Shown piece after piece: positions 37,679 to 47,982 of a stretch of DNA of 64,000 nucleotides. The notes under the pieces are model-generated. The model made no database searches. It had not been told where the DNA came from and saw nothing but the letters and a program-made list of their open reading frames with translations. Made by a program: the position numbers and the translations under genes. The stretch's first letter is position 1, and every line of letters begins with the position of its first letter. Source of the stretch: Bombus terrestris (lineage: Eukaryota; Arthropoda; Insecta; Hymenoptera; Apidae); NCBI RefSeq assembly GCF_910591885.1, contig NC_063279.1, positions 13,454,001 to 13,518,000 of the forward strand, given 5' to 3'.

Positions 37679-39415
37679 ATGAGTAAATCCAGGAGATATA
37701 ATAAGACATTGAACAAAATTATCAACATCAACGAAGATTGTTCTGAGGATACCTCCGAAGAAGATCAGTATGAATTAGGCCAAAGCGAAGACGACAGCGA
37801 AAATTCTGTATGCATTGAAAGTGAAGAGATAGAGGAATCTTCGGATAATGCAGAGGAAAGCTTCTTGTATCGTAACAAGAAAAGAATGCGTATCTTTTCT
37901 AGTTCTGACTCCGAGGATGAGAAGACGAGCATTCCAAGCACATCTCGAAATGTAATGGATGAAGTTGAAATTGCAGTTGACGGGACACAGTGGATAAAAT
38001 TGAAAGCAGGCGGATCTAGGGGTAGGACACCCATTCGTATGATATTCAAGGATATCGCAGGACCTACTGGCTATGCTAAGAGAAATATCATGTTGGATTG
38101 TGTAATTAGTGCTTTCGAATTAATAATTGACAAAAACATAATGAAACACATAAAAGATTGCACTGAAACCGAAGCACGCCGAGTTTTGAAAAAAGACTGG
38201 ACAGTCACAGTTGCTGAGTTACATAGTTTTCTAGGAATTCTATATGCTCGGGGTGCATATGAATCGAGATCATTGAAGGCTTCTTATCTATGGTCGAAAA
38301 AATGGGGACCCACTTTCTTCGCAAACACAATGCGCAGAGATAAATTTACAGAAATTCTGAGATTCATACGTTTTGACAAAAAAAATCAACGATCCGAAAG
38401 ATTACAAACAGACAAATTTGCACTGATATCTGAAATATGGAACAGGTTTATAAGCAATAGCCAGGCTTGTTATAAGCCATATGAAAATATTTCAATAGAT
38501 GAGCAATTATTTCCAACGAAAGTCCGGTGCAGATTTACACAATATATGCCGAATAAGCCCCATAAATTTGGCATTAAATTTTGGTTAGCAGTTGACGTCC
38601 AAACAAAGTATATTTTGAATGGTTTCCCTTATATGGGGAAAGATGAAACTCGATGCTCAATACCGTTGAGCGAGTTTGTAACACGAAAATTAGCCGAACC
38701 ATATTTACAACGAGGTAGAAATATAACGACAGACAATTTCTTTACAAGCATCCCGCTAGCTAAAAAATTGCTAGCACAAAAAACAACTTTGGTTGGGACC
38801 ATTCGATCGAATAAAAGGGAACTGCCAAAATCAGCGAAGGAAAAAAAGGACAAGATGACTTTGTTTCCCTCAGATTTATATAAATCAGAAAACTGCACAC
38901 TTACTGTGTATAGAAGTAAACCTAAAGTAAAAGTCCCCCTTCTAAGCACCAAACATACAGGTGTACGAATAGAAGATAATTATAAACGTGTTCCAGAAAC
39001 CATTGCTTTTTACAATAAAACGAAGTTTGGTGTGGACGTCGTTGACCAAATGGCACGCAAATATAGTGTGAAAGCAGGGAGTTTCCGATGGCCCCTTCAA
39101 GTCTTTTTCAATATTATGGATTTAGCAGCGATAAACGCGTGGATATTATATAAAGAATGCACCAGATCGAAAATATCCAAAAGGGAATTCATATTTTGTT
39201 TAGCCGAGGAATTAACTGGAGAAAACAAGGAGAACATTTGCCAAAGATCAGACGCTCCATTGCTGTCACCTTCAACGTCAGAAGTGCGAAAAACTTGTCA
39301 AGTGGATTATTGCAAAAAAAATAGAAGTAATAATTATTGTATATGTTGCAAAAAGATCGTATGCGGAAAATGCACAAACAATATTCAGTATATTTGCAAA
39401 AAATGTGCCCAATAG
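37679..39415 (+). CDS. piggyBac-like transposase, intact
   Basis: Predicted 578-residue DDE transposase that would cut and paste the surrounding element at TTAA sites. The N-terminus is acidic and Ser-rich (residues 18-60 and 73-82). A transposase core follows (about 115-490). The catalytic aspartates fit the piggyBac pattern: Asp274 in ISIDEQLFP, Asp352 in TTDNFFTS, and Asp453/Asp456 in GVDVVDQM. The C-terminus is a Cys-rich zinc-binding module with cysteines at 540, 545, 554, 556, 557, 562, 565, 573 and 576, the arrangement seen in piggyBac proteins. There is no stop or frameshift, and length is close to the roughly 590 residues of the canonical protein. An intact frame inside a decayed Tc1 host suggests a young insertion. 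Domestication is less likely because the repeats and TTAA sites are still present. Confidence 0.95.
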   Translation: MSKSRRYNKTLNKIININEDCSEDTSEEDQYELGQSEDDSENSVCIESEEIEESSDNAEESFLYRNKKRMRIFSSSDSEDEKTSIPSTSRNVMDEVEIAVDGTQWIKLKAGGSRGRTPIRMIFKDIAGPTGYAKRNIMLDCVISAFELIIDKNIMKHIKDCTETEARRVLKKDWTVTVAELHSFLGILYARGAYESRSLKASYLWSKKWGPTFFANTMRRDKFTEILRFIRFDKKNQRSERLQTDKFALISEIWNRFISNSQACYKPYENISIDEQLFPTKVRCRFTQYMPNKPHKFGIKFWLAVDVQTKYILNGFPYMGKDETRCSIPLSEFVTRKLAEPYLQRGRNITTDNFFTSIPLAKKLLAQKTTLVGTIRSNKRELPKSAKEKKDKMTLFPSDLYKSENCTLTVYRSKPKVKVPLLSTKHTGVRIEDNYKRVPETIAFYNKTKFGVDVVDQMARKYSVKAGSFRWPLQVFFNIMDLAAINAWILYKECTRSKISKREFIFCLAEELTGENKENICQRSDAPLLSPSTSEVRKTCQVDYCKKNRSNNYCICCKKIVCGKCTNNIQYICKKCAQ

Positions 39416-39431
39416 ATATGATTACCCTGTA

Positions 39432-39786
39432 CCGTTAACGTTATTGTTATTTTTTTAGTGATAATTTAAAAAAAAGATGTTTTATTTATTAATAATTTAT
39501 TTAAACTTGAAGCCTAATATTGTTCCTTTCAGACTTAATTTGAATAAATCGATTTTTTAAAGAAAAATGCGTATTTTCGTTTACCCGTCAATTTAACGGG
39601 TCCCGTAGAGATAGATATACTACATACAGATTTCAAAAATTAGAAAGCCTAGGAAAAAATAATTTTGTGTATAAATTCTTTAGATGTAATGATTAATTTA
39701 CGATGCAAAATGGTTAAAATTGGTGCTATGATTTTTGAGATATTTCATTTCAAAGTTCGAAATCCGTCAAATTGACGGGTCCCGTA
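39432..39786 (-). repeat. Right subterminal repeat blocks A' and B' of the piggyBac-like element
   Basis: Bases 39432-39602 are the reverse complement of left block A, and about 39598-39786 the reverse complement of left block B, with only scattered differences. A simple inverted terminal repeat would have B' nearer the gene and A' outermost. Here A' is nearer the gene and B' outermost. Confidence 0.8.
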
Positions 39787-39809
39787 AACCTAGTGTTATA
39801 CTAGTCGAA

Positions 39810-40830
39810 TTAAGGTTTCAATCTAGTATTTCGTTCACTTTCCTCTATTTTTTTTAATGCTTTTAATCTACGAGGCATACTGTCAATTAAATTTTTAATT
39901 ATTTGTGGTTCAATATTGTACCATTCCTGTTGTGTTCTTTCCCATAATTCATGAACACCTGAAGGTAGATTATTATATTTTGCCAGCCTTCTTTTCAAAA
40001 TGGACCAGAAATTTTCGATCGGATTCATATCTGGACTTTGTGCTGGCCATTTCATCAGAGAAAAATTTTGATTTTCTAGCCAGGTTTTAACTATTTTTAC
40101 AGTATGCTTTGGATTCCCGTCTTGTTGAAATACTACTTCACCTTCATTATATCCAATAAAATTAGTCACAGAAGATAAATTACTTTGTAGAATGGTCAAA
40201 TAATGCTCTTTTCGCATTATACCTTCGATTCGAACTAAGGGACCAACACCTCTGTGAGTAAAGCAACCCTAACACATAATTGAGCCACCTCCAAACTTCA
40301 TAGTTTGTTTTATACCACCTGGTTGATCATTATTCTCGGATGAAGTCCAATATACCAGGACCTTCCGTCGGATTCGAATCTGTTAATTTTTGTTTCGTGT
40401 CACACCATATAACTCTTTCCCAACCTTCGGTCGTCCATTTTTTGTAGGTGTCAACAAATTGTTTTCGTAATTTAATATTTTTGCTTGACAGAGCTGGTTT
40501 ACTTTCTTTTTTCTTCGCTCTTGAACCAATTCTCTTTAAAGGGCGACGAATGGTCCATCCGCTAGCACTTACTTCGATTTCCTGAGCAGCAATTTTTGGT
40601 GTTTTCTAACTATCCGACCGAATACAGTGTGCAATTTCACGTGCTGCTCTATCCGAAATAAGTCGCGGTCTACCGTTTTGTGAAGAAAATGCTGCACTAA
40701 CATACTTTCTTCTTATTCTTGCAACTATCGTATGACTGACACCACATTTCTCTGCAATTTAGCCGCAACGACAAACCTTATCACACAAACAAATAATACT
40801 TTTCTTTTTATCTTCACTAAGTGGCTTCAT
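39810..40830 (-). pseudogene. Decayed Tc1-like transposase
   Basis: The frame starts MKPLSEDKKKSIICLCDKVC at 40830, is interrupted by a TAA soon after and a TAG further on, and loses frame near the first catalytic region. The C-terminal 135 codons (39810-40217) are open and carry typical Tc1-family motifs: FQQDGNPKHT (second catalytic Asp), WPAQSPDMNPIENFW (third catalytic position, here Glu) and LKRRL. It ends RLKP with a TAA that overlaps a TTAA, which is where the adjacent piggyBac-like element begins. The gene cannot make an active transposase as it stands. Confidence 0.9.
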
Positions 40831-41188
40831 CTTGGATTAAGCATATCAAACTGAAAAGTAATCTAACAATGGAGTGGAACAGTTAACTGCGAAGCAGTGG
40901 ACAATCAGTGCTTCTTAACAGTTTCGTTTCCCTGACATTTACATGCTATCATAAACGTTTCTGACGAAACGTGCAAAACTATAAACATTGTTTCGAAACA
41001 CAATTATTATAAAATATTCAGTATATTATTAATGTCAATGAAAATTACATTAAAAAATTACATTTCGTTAATCAGACGTAGCTTGTAGTTACTGTTACCT
41101 AATCTTTACCGATCACTTGACAAATTAGTCGTAGTATCGCCTTTTACATAAAATCAGCGGAGTGTGTTTACACTTTTGCTCGTCATTG

Positions 41189-44100
41189 TATATACATATA
41201 AATATGTACATAATATAATATAGTACGATTTCTATTACATAGGTATGTATAATATAAAGTTAGATTTGATCCGGAGCTTGTAATAAGACTGTCCACGTTA
41301 ATTTATATCCGCGTTTTATGTTTCGAATTTGATAATAAATCCATGAACTGTGAACTAGAGGTCATTGGGGATTCGATCATTTGACTCCGCCTATGAGGGC
41401 ACAGATATTGGGGCACCTCTTTATCTTGTTTAACGTTCGTATGAATGCAACGGCACGGGAATTTCCAGGATAGGTTGTCCTAAGTTGAAGGCATGCCTTG
41501 GAACAACCGGTTCGACCACTCTCCAACGAAACCAGGACCCGTTCTTTCAAATAGAATCTTATGGACGTGATGAAAGATCGAAGACGAGGATTTCAAGATG
41601 GTAGACAAGTCTCGAATCGTTGGTTCAATTTTGTTGAACCTTCATCTATGAAGTTTGATCTATTTTTAGATATGATAAAATATTTTTACGATTCATGTGG
41701 ATATTTATAAATTTTAGATATGTATAGGGACCATGATATTAAAATAATATTTTTACTCGTGATAAAGAAATTGGAAATTTCAAAATTGTTGATTTATATA
41801 TAAATTGTATTAAATAATATAGAAATTGAAATTTGCATTGTAGATTCGTGAAATTTGATTGTTACATGTCTAGCTTTACTTACATCTTCATCTTTTTCTA
41901 TTTCATGACATTAAATTTATTAAAATATTTTTAGTCTTAGTTTCTTATTATATTCTTACTTATAATCTTATATAATAGTATTTACAATCTTTTTTCATTA
42001 AATCCTTCATTTCCTATACAAAGTATGCATTTATTTTAATAAAGTGAAACCACAGCCATCCTAATAGTTTATCATAGAGTAATAAATATTAGCGGCTATC
42101 TGTAACAATAAATTAATATTAATATATGTTTGAATGAATCTTTTCAAATTCGTGGAATCTTTGTACATAACGAACCAATCAGCATCATTCGAACGCCGCC
42201 GAATATTGACGACGCCGTACGAAGTTGACCGAGATCAGGTTCTTAGCGCTGATAAGAAAATGAGCGGCAAAACCCTGCACCGTACAAGCATACAAGTTTT
42301 TGATCATTTTCGCATGACAAGAGTTGATTTGGCTGCGAACTGTCCTGTTTTTGCGTCCAGGCTTTCAGGACATAAATTAAAATATCGTACATAAGCACAG
42401 CGCAACAGCGACTTAAATTTAAGGCACAATAATAATCTTAAAAAAAAAAAAAAATGTAATAATGCATGGCTACGTCGTACCGTCGCGTATCGGTACTTTT
42501 GCCTGTACCACCCTACAATTAGAATTCAGCGTTTATTCTGGAAAAAAATCATGTAAAAAAAAATATGTAAAAAACCAGGAATTAATAAACAAAGATTTAA
42601 AAAAAAAAAAAGAGTTGATTTGGCTCTATCGATCAAACAGCAGGATCAAATCATTGCAGAATTACATAATTACACAAATTATTGTACAGAAAATGATGAA
42701 TTTATTGTACAATTGTACGGTTACTGCAAATTGACGAAACATTTAATTGTTTAAAATCCCTCCAACATCCACAATCCTCAAATCCTTTTTAACTTCCATT
42801 AGTCTAAGTAATAAGTTATAAAAAATGACGAAAATTTTTGATAAAATTAGTGAATATTAAGAGGATAAAACAGCATTAAAAAGTATTCGAAACCTTCTGA
42901 AATTCCTGAAAATTCATTTTCCAAGAAAAATTTAAGAGCAGAAAATTTAGCGCACGAATGAAAAAATTTGTAGAGACAAAGAGTATGCAATCTTGAAGGT
43001 GGTAACAATGTGTCGATAATTCTTGGAATTTGATGTCAATTTTCAGAATTTTCGACAGTTATTTCACGGATATTTTTTCATACAATTTCGCTTAAAATTT
43101 CATGTGTTCTTAACTAATTTTTTCATTAGTTTCAATTTATTTTATTTATTGCTTATCATGAGTTCCTACTTCAACCATTGCTGGCGGTGCAATCTTATTC
43201 TATACTCAATCGATAACGTCGAAAGTGATACTTAAATGGTAAAACATTCGCAAGTTAATAAATAAAACAAATCGCAAAACTTCAAAGTGTGAGATAAACA
43301 GATAGAAAAGGTGGGTTATAGAATATATATAGAATTGTAAAGAAAACAATTTATGCAAATATAACATTTTTTTATTTTATAAACGCAGAACAAACGACGC
43401 AGGTCATTACAAAAATAAGATTACAAAATATAATATTTCACTTAAACACAGTACGTAATTATTGCGCGTACAAACGATAATAATATTAGTGTTTAATGAT
43501 TACAAAATGTATGTCGAATCAGCCAGTATTACAGACGCATTCGCACATCTTTTATTTTCTTTCTGCGCTCTTGTAATTATTCAATAACTACTAGATTACC
43601 TTTCACACCTTTTTCGTTAAGAAATTTTTATGAAATCTCAACTTACTAATAAATGCTTTTCTAAATATCCAAACATTTGTTCCTTTCGTTTTTTTTTTTT
43701 GGACATAACAAAGATTAGATCTTTAATATGGCTGAATTTTTCATTCACAGCACAGTTCTTATGTTTTTCTTAACCCTTAACAAAAGTACTTTTTATTCAA
43801 AATGTCTACTTTTTAAAAGTAAACTTGCTCCTTTCTTTTATTGCTATTTATATGTATATATCTTAATCCAATCATTCAATCAAAAAAAAAAAAAGAAAAA
43901 TAATAATAATAACAATAAGATTAATGACGATACTGTAACATAAAATTTTTAAATGTAACATCCTTTTAATATTTAATTTACATAAAATATTTAAACTCAC
44001 TTATTTATATAAATTTAAACATGCTAAAGTGCAATCAATTTTCTAGGAAGAAAAATAAAGAAAAAATACTTAAGTATATATCTTATCAATAACAAATAAC

Positions 44101-44600
44101 TAAATATATCTGCAGAAATGCGATAAGAATCATTGAGTTTACAACTCACTTCATTTCTTGTTAAGGGTTAAATGAGTCTCTTTATCTCGATTAATAAAGA
44201 AACAGAGAGCCAAATTTAGATTCTACCAATCCCGGCCTCCCAGAGACATACAAATGGAGAAATTTTTATATTTTGGGAGTATAAAACGTTGTTTAAAATC
44301 ATTTTACGTTTCAACGATTCTTACACGTAATACGGTATTTACGTTATATCTATATATGTATATATCTATGCGAACCATTTAGAACGACTCTTTTAGTTCT
44401 GATAAGTTGTTCGCGTAAGGATGCTCAGGCCTATGTGTAAGATCATAATTTGCATTGTAGAAATGAGAAAATGAGAGAAATAAGAAGAAACAAAGGGAAC
44501 AACAGCGTTAGGAATATATACCTTTGAAGGATGTTTAAGCACTCCATTCCAAACGATTCGTTTATACTTTCAATTCTTTATGAAACAGCACAATTACACG
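41189..44600. other. Intergenic sequence downstream of TBC1D13
   Basis: AT-rich apart from GC-richer patches at about 41370-41610 and 42170-42390. The second carries an 86-codon plus-strand frame that I do not recognise. Several A-runs occur near 42440-42610 and 43880. The part next to 44600 probably includes the TBC1D13 3' UTR, whose end I could not place. Confidence 0.45.
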
Positions 44601-46816
44601 TTACGATGAGTTCAGACTTTTGCCTGCCAATGCAGCTGCCTTAGAAAGTACTATTTGGATGTCAACCGAAGGAAAATTCTAAAACAAAATCAGAATAAAC
44701 ATAAGCATTAAATTCAATAATATTTCAAAGGATATCTTACTGAATATAATTTTTTCGTTTAAGTGCAAAAGATATACGTACATTCAGTTTTAATTTTCTA
44801 TGTGGTATAAAGGAAATATAACTTACTTGTAAAAGTTTAACATTTGTAGCAAAGTCTCCGGCAAGTAATTGGTCCCTCAAGAGTCTGAAAATTTTCACAT
44901 GCTTAAATTATATTCATATTTAGAACTAAAATTTATTACAACAAAAGATACTTACAAAATCATGGCACAGCAAATATGTATCAAAAAACTGAATCTATTC
45001 TCGTCAGCAAAAAGAGAATCCCAAATTCTCATGACATCAGGTAATGGAAATTCTTGTGAAAGAAGAAGCGTTAGCCATCTAGAGAGAGGATAATTTTTAT
45101 TTATAAAAATAATAATTTCTAAAAAAAGAAAATTATTTCTATTAGCTTACCTAAAGCTATAGTATTGAGGACATAATTCTTGTTGATGCAAACGCATCCA
45201 AACTTCAGGGTCATTAACTTTGACTTGAGTTGTGAGCTTACCCATCATCGAATTTATTCCAAACTCAGCTTCATCCAGTGATTTTATAAAGAAGTCACGG
45301 ATCTCACTCATCAGATTGGTGAAGCAAAAAAATGTATCTGCTTCTGCATGTTCTATAAGAAATATGTAAATGTGAAATATAAAGAATTTAAAAGTGTGTT
45401 TTTCCATGATTACCTCTCCAGTTTTGGTCAGGATCACAAGCAAATGCATGATATATAGGTCCAACAATTTCATTCATACCCTGTACATATCCTTGTCCTG
45501 GATTTAATTTGGCATACAGAAAGAGTATCCTTTCTAAAACTTCCCAATGAGCTTCACCACCTTCCGCTAGTGGTGCATAATCTTCTGTAGCTTTTCTAAT
45601 AGATACTGCTATCTATAGGTAAACAAATGAAGTTTTTTCACAACACTAATTTAAGATATGAAATTGAAGTAGTTAAACGGTGTTACCTGCTGCTTTCCAT
45701 CCGCAATAAAGCATAAGAATCAACATTAATACCATTTTTTATTTATAGTATCATTAAATATGAAATACCTTAGTGATACCCAGTCCCTTTCTCTCTACAT
45801 TTGCACTTCTTAAAACTGTATGTTGCACTCTATGATGTAAACGTCTCTGTCCATTAGCATTTACAATCTCTTTACGTGGATAATCAGTGCCTTGTTGGAA
45901 GAACGATATATCAGGACATAATCTCCTATAAATATAATTCATTATATTTCTAACACATAAGAAACTGTTACAGCATATGGTCAAAAACATACCTAACATC
46001 TTTGTCTATTTGTAGAAGAACTTCATTATCCTTAAAGTAGGTTTGCCACTTACTATCAGGATTTAAATTTAATGGATGATCGTGAAGTGTAACATCTACT
46101 CTTTCTCCATCACTATTTGCTTCACCTGGTGTAACAATGAGATCCTCTGCAATGCAATTTCATTACTGATTAATTTCATTATTTATACCTTTATGATCAA
46201 AAACCACAGGTGAAAAACATCATGAGTTACATTTTATTTATATATTATATATATATATTTATCTTTTATAGAAGAACAATAAAATTCAATATGCTGTTAA
46301 TTAAATTCACATCAAAACTATCTTTCCATCTGAGTTTGGTATTAACTTATCATATTTTTCCATGTGATCTTCAACTGTAAATCAAATAAGAGAAACAAAC
46401 TGTACCAATAAATGTTTTATAAAGAGTTCTTTTACGAATAAGCGTTTCTGACCAACTGGCTCTTGTTGAAGGTAGATAATTTAATAAAAGTTTCCAGCAT
46501 AGAGGTCTCAAACCTCCTTCATCCGGTATTCCTATAAATAATTAACCATCAATTAGTAAGCTTTTCTAATCTATCCATTTATTACAACATCCACTGTGAC
46601 ACACAAAGAAGATTAAAAGATATATATATATACACACATATATAAAACACATACCATGGAAGCATAATCGTTTGAGATTAATAAGATCTATTTCTTCAGC
46701 GTTTAGTGCATCATCGAATTCATATAATCTAAAGAAAGAACAAGTATACATAACTGAAAATTTTTCAAATCAACTAAGATTTCGTAATATAATTACCTCT
46801 TTCTTAAAATACTCAT
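44601..46816 (-). CDS. TBC1D13: TBC1 domain family member 13, Rab GTPase-activating protein (ten exons)
   Basis: Stimulates GTP hydrolysis by Rab GTPases; mammalian TBC1D13 is known as a Rab35 GAP in membrane trafficking. Joined exons: 46816-46797, 46728-46655, 46531-46406, 46146-45993, 45925-45769, 45612-45414, 45352-45151, 45078-44956, 44884-44827, 44678-44601. All have GT-AG borders and consistent phases, giving 396 codons plus TAA, close to the roughly 400 residues of vertebrate orthologues. The TBC domain occupies most of the protein. The arginine finger IDKDVRR (Arg126 of IxxDxxR) and the glutamine finger YVQGMN (Gln221) are intact. Family blocks DHPLN, RRLCPDISFF, EAHWEVLERILF, EHAEADTFFCFTNLM, RWLTLLLSQEFPLPD and RIWDSLFADENRF are recognisable. 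The start ATG (46814-46816) gives a first exon of only 20 coding bases, MSILRK, similar to the short vertebrate N-terminus. Introns are short (about 70-260 bp). Confidence 0.93.
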
Positions 46817-47160
46817 GGTGACTGTGCGCGGCACATGCGGTGCTTAACAAGAAATCCACTATGTTCTTATCGGCATTCAATAGGCATGTGGGCGTAGAGC
46901 AATACCCACTTCTTACATTATTGTCAGTGGCCGGCCAGATTGACAGGCAAACTAACCGCCATTTTTCCTGTTACGCACTGATCGACCGCTTACATCAAAC
47001 AATGATTCAAGGGTCTCGTATTAGGGTGCGGAATAATCTTTCTTATCATAGCAATATGGCACTTTATACTCGTGACTTCGTAACTACAAGCACGTGAACT
47101 ACAGTTTCTGCACAATCTACTCGCAGTCGTGGTGGCGGGATAGCAACGAGTAACAAGGGG
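46817..47160 (-). promoter_or_regulatory. Upstream region of TBC1D13, GC-richer
   Basis: About 340 bp directly upstream of the TBC1D13 start codon is clearly GC-richer than the flanks and carries several CpG-containing stretches, then gives way to AT-rich DNA beyond about 47200. Position and composition suggest the promoter and 5' UTR. No TATA box stands out. An 85-codon plus-strand frame crosses it but matches nothing recognised. Confidence 0.4.
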
Positions 47161-47763
47161 AAGATACAGGTGTGGAAATCACTCTCCAAACGGCACTACG
47201 TGAAAGTTGTAGTAATCGTATAGTGTTACAAAAACCTTATAGGTTTTCCTAAAATGGATTTTCGTTTTTTAAATATCTTGGCTTAAACTTTATATGGATC
47301 AAGTAACTCAGATATATGACACATATGTTTCAAAACGTACTGTAGCTATAATGCTACGATACGTATTTACTACGCGGCTGGTTCGGGTTCAAATCCGGCA
47401 GAAGGTTTTTACTAATTCTCATTTATTTTTCTACTTTTTTTGTTTTCTTTCGTTTCTCTTTTTTACGAATCTTACCGTAAAAATATTATATATTACGTAT
47501 TATATATATTTATAAATATTATATACTGTATTACATATTATATATTAATATTACATATTATATACCACATATTATACATTATTTTACATAAATTTCAAAC
47601 TTGAAAATGCATTTATAACCTAACATATTATCCTAATCGCCTCATTCACAAGTGTAAATATATTATTAAATGATACAAAAATAGATAAAATGCAAACTTC
47701 TGCTGGATTCGAATCCGAACTAGCAACTTTCTAAGCAACTACCATAACGTTATTCTATTACTA

Positions 47764-47982
47764 TTGGGTTGTCCGGAAAGTTCGTTCCGATTTACATTTC
47801 GATTCATTATACATTTATTGAATTATATAGATGGCATTTTGTTCCACAACCTTTCTCCATCTTTCACGTAACTCGAATATTCCATCCTTCCAGAACCTCT
47901 CAGGCTTTTCGGCGAAAAACTTTTCAATATGATCTTTCATGTCGACAAAATTCCTTAAAAATCGAAACGAACTTTCAATCAA
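47764..47982 (-). mobile_element. Internally deleted mariner element
   Basis: Both ends carry the mariner terminal repeat: tgtccggaaagttcgttccg near 47770 and its degraded inverse, aaatcgaaacgaacttt, at about 47957-47976. Between them on the minus strand only the transposase C-terminus remains (47815-47955), with FFAEKPERFWKDG, ERWRKVVEQN and a TAA stop. Most of the transposase, including the catalytic triad, is deleted. The result is a non-autonomous copy of about 220 bp. Confidence 0.85.

Larger units (their letters stand above)
36882..39813 (+). mobile_element. piggyBac-like transposon nested in the Tc1-like element
   Basis: A 2.9 kb element bounded by TTAA at 36882-36885 and 39810-39813, the target site of the piggyBac superfamily. 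It encloses one intact transposase gene. Several copies of a motif of the form gggaccc-gtcaaattgacgg lie near 36894, 37066 and 37245 on the left and, inverted, near 39583 and 39763 on the right. The exact termini are uncertain because the right end has about 16 extra bases between TTAA and the first motif compared with the left. Those bases could instead be Tc1 sequence. The right TTAA overlaps the stop of the Tc1 transposase. Confidence 0.85.
36669..41188. mobile_element. Tc1-like transposon with long inverted repeats, interrupted by a piggyBac element
   Basis: The two ends are inverted copies: inward from 36669 and from 41188 both read CA(G/A)TGAC(C/G)AGCAAAAGTG and stay similar for about 200 bp, to the shared AGTTTTGCAC near 36880 and its mate near 40965. 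Both ends abut TA dinucleotides, the Tc1/mariner target. Removing the nested 2.9 kb element leaves about 1.6 kb, the usual size of a Tc1 element. The transposase lies on the minus strand at the right and is broken. Two in-frame stops and later frame damage make it non-autonomous. Confidence 0.88.

Noticed and set aside
37679..39415. Domesticated piggyBac-derived host gene
   Set aside because: Inverted subterminal repeats and TTAA sites on both sides, and insertion in a dead Tc1 element, favour an ordinary transposon.
47340..47410. Possible tRNA gene at the B-box-like sequence
   Set aside because: The T-stem pairs poorly and there is no A box or acceptor stem at the right distance.
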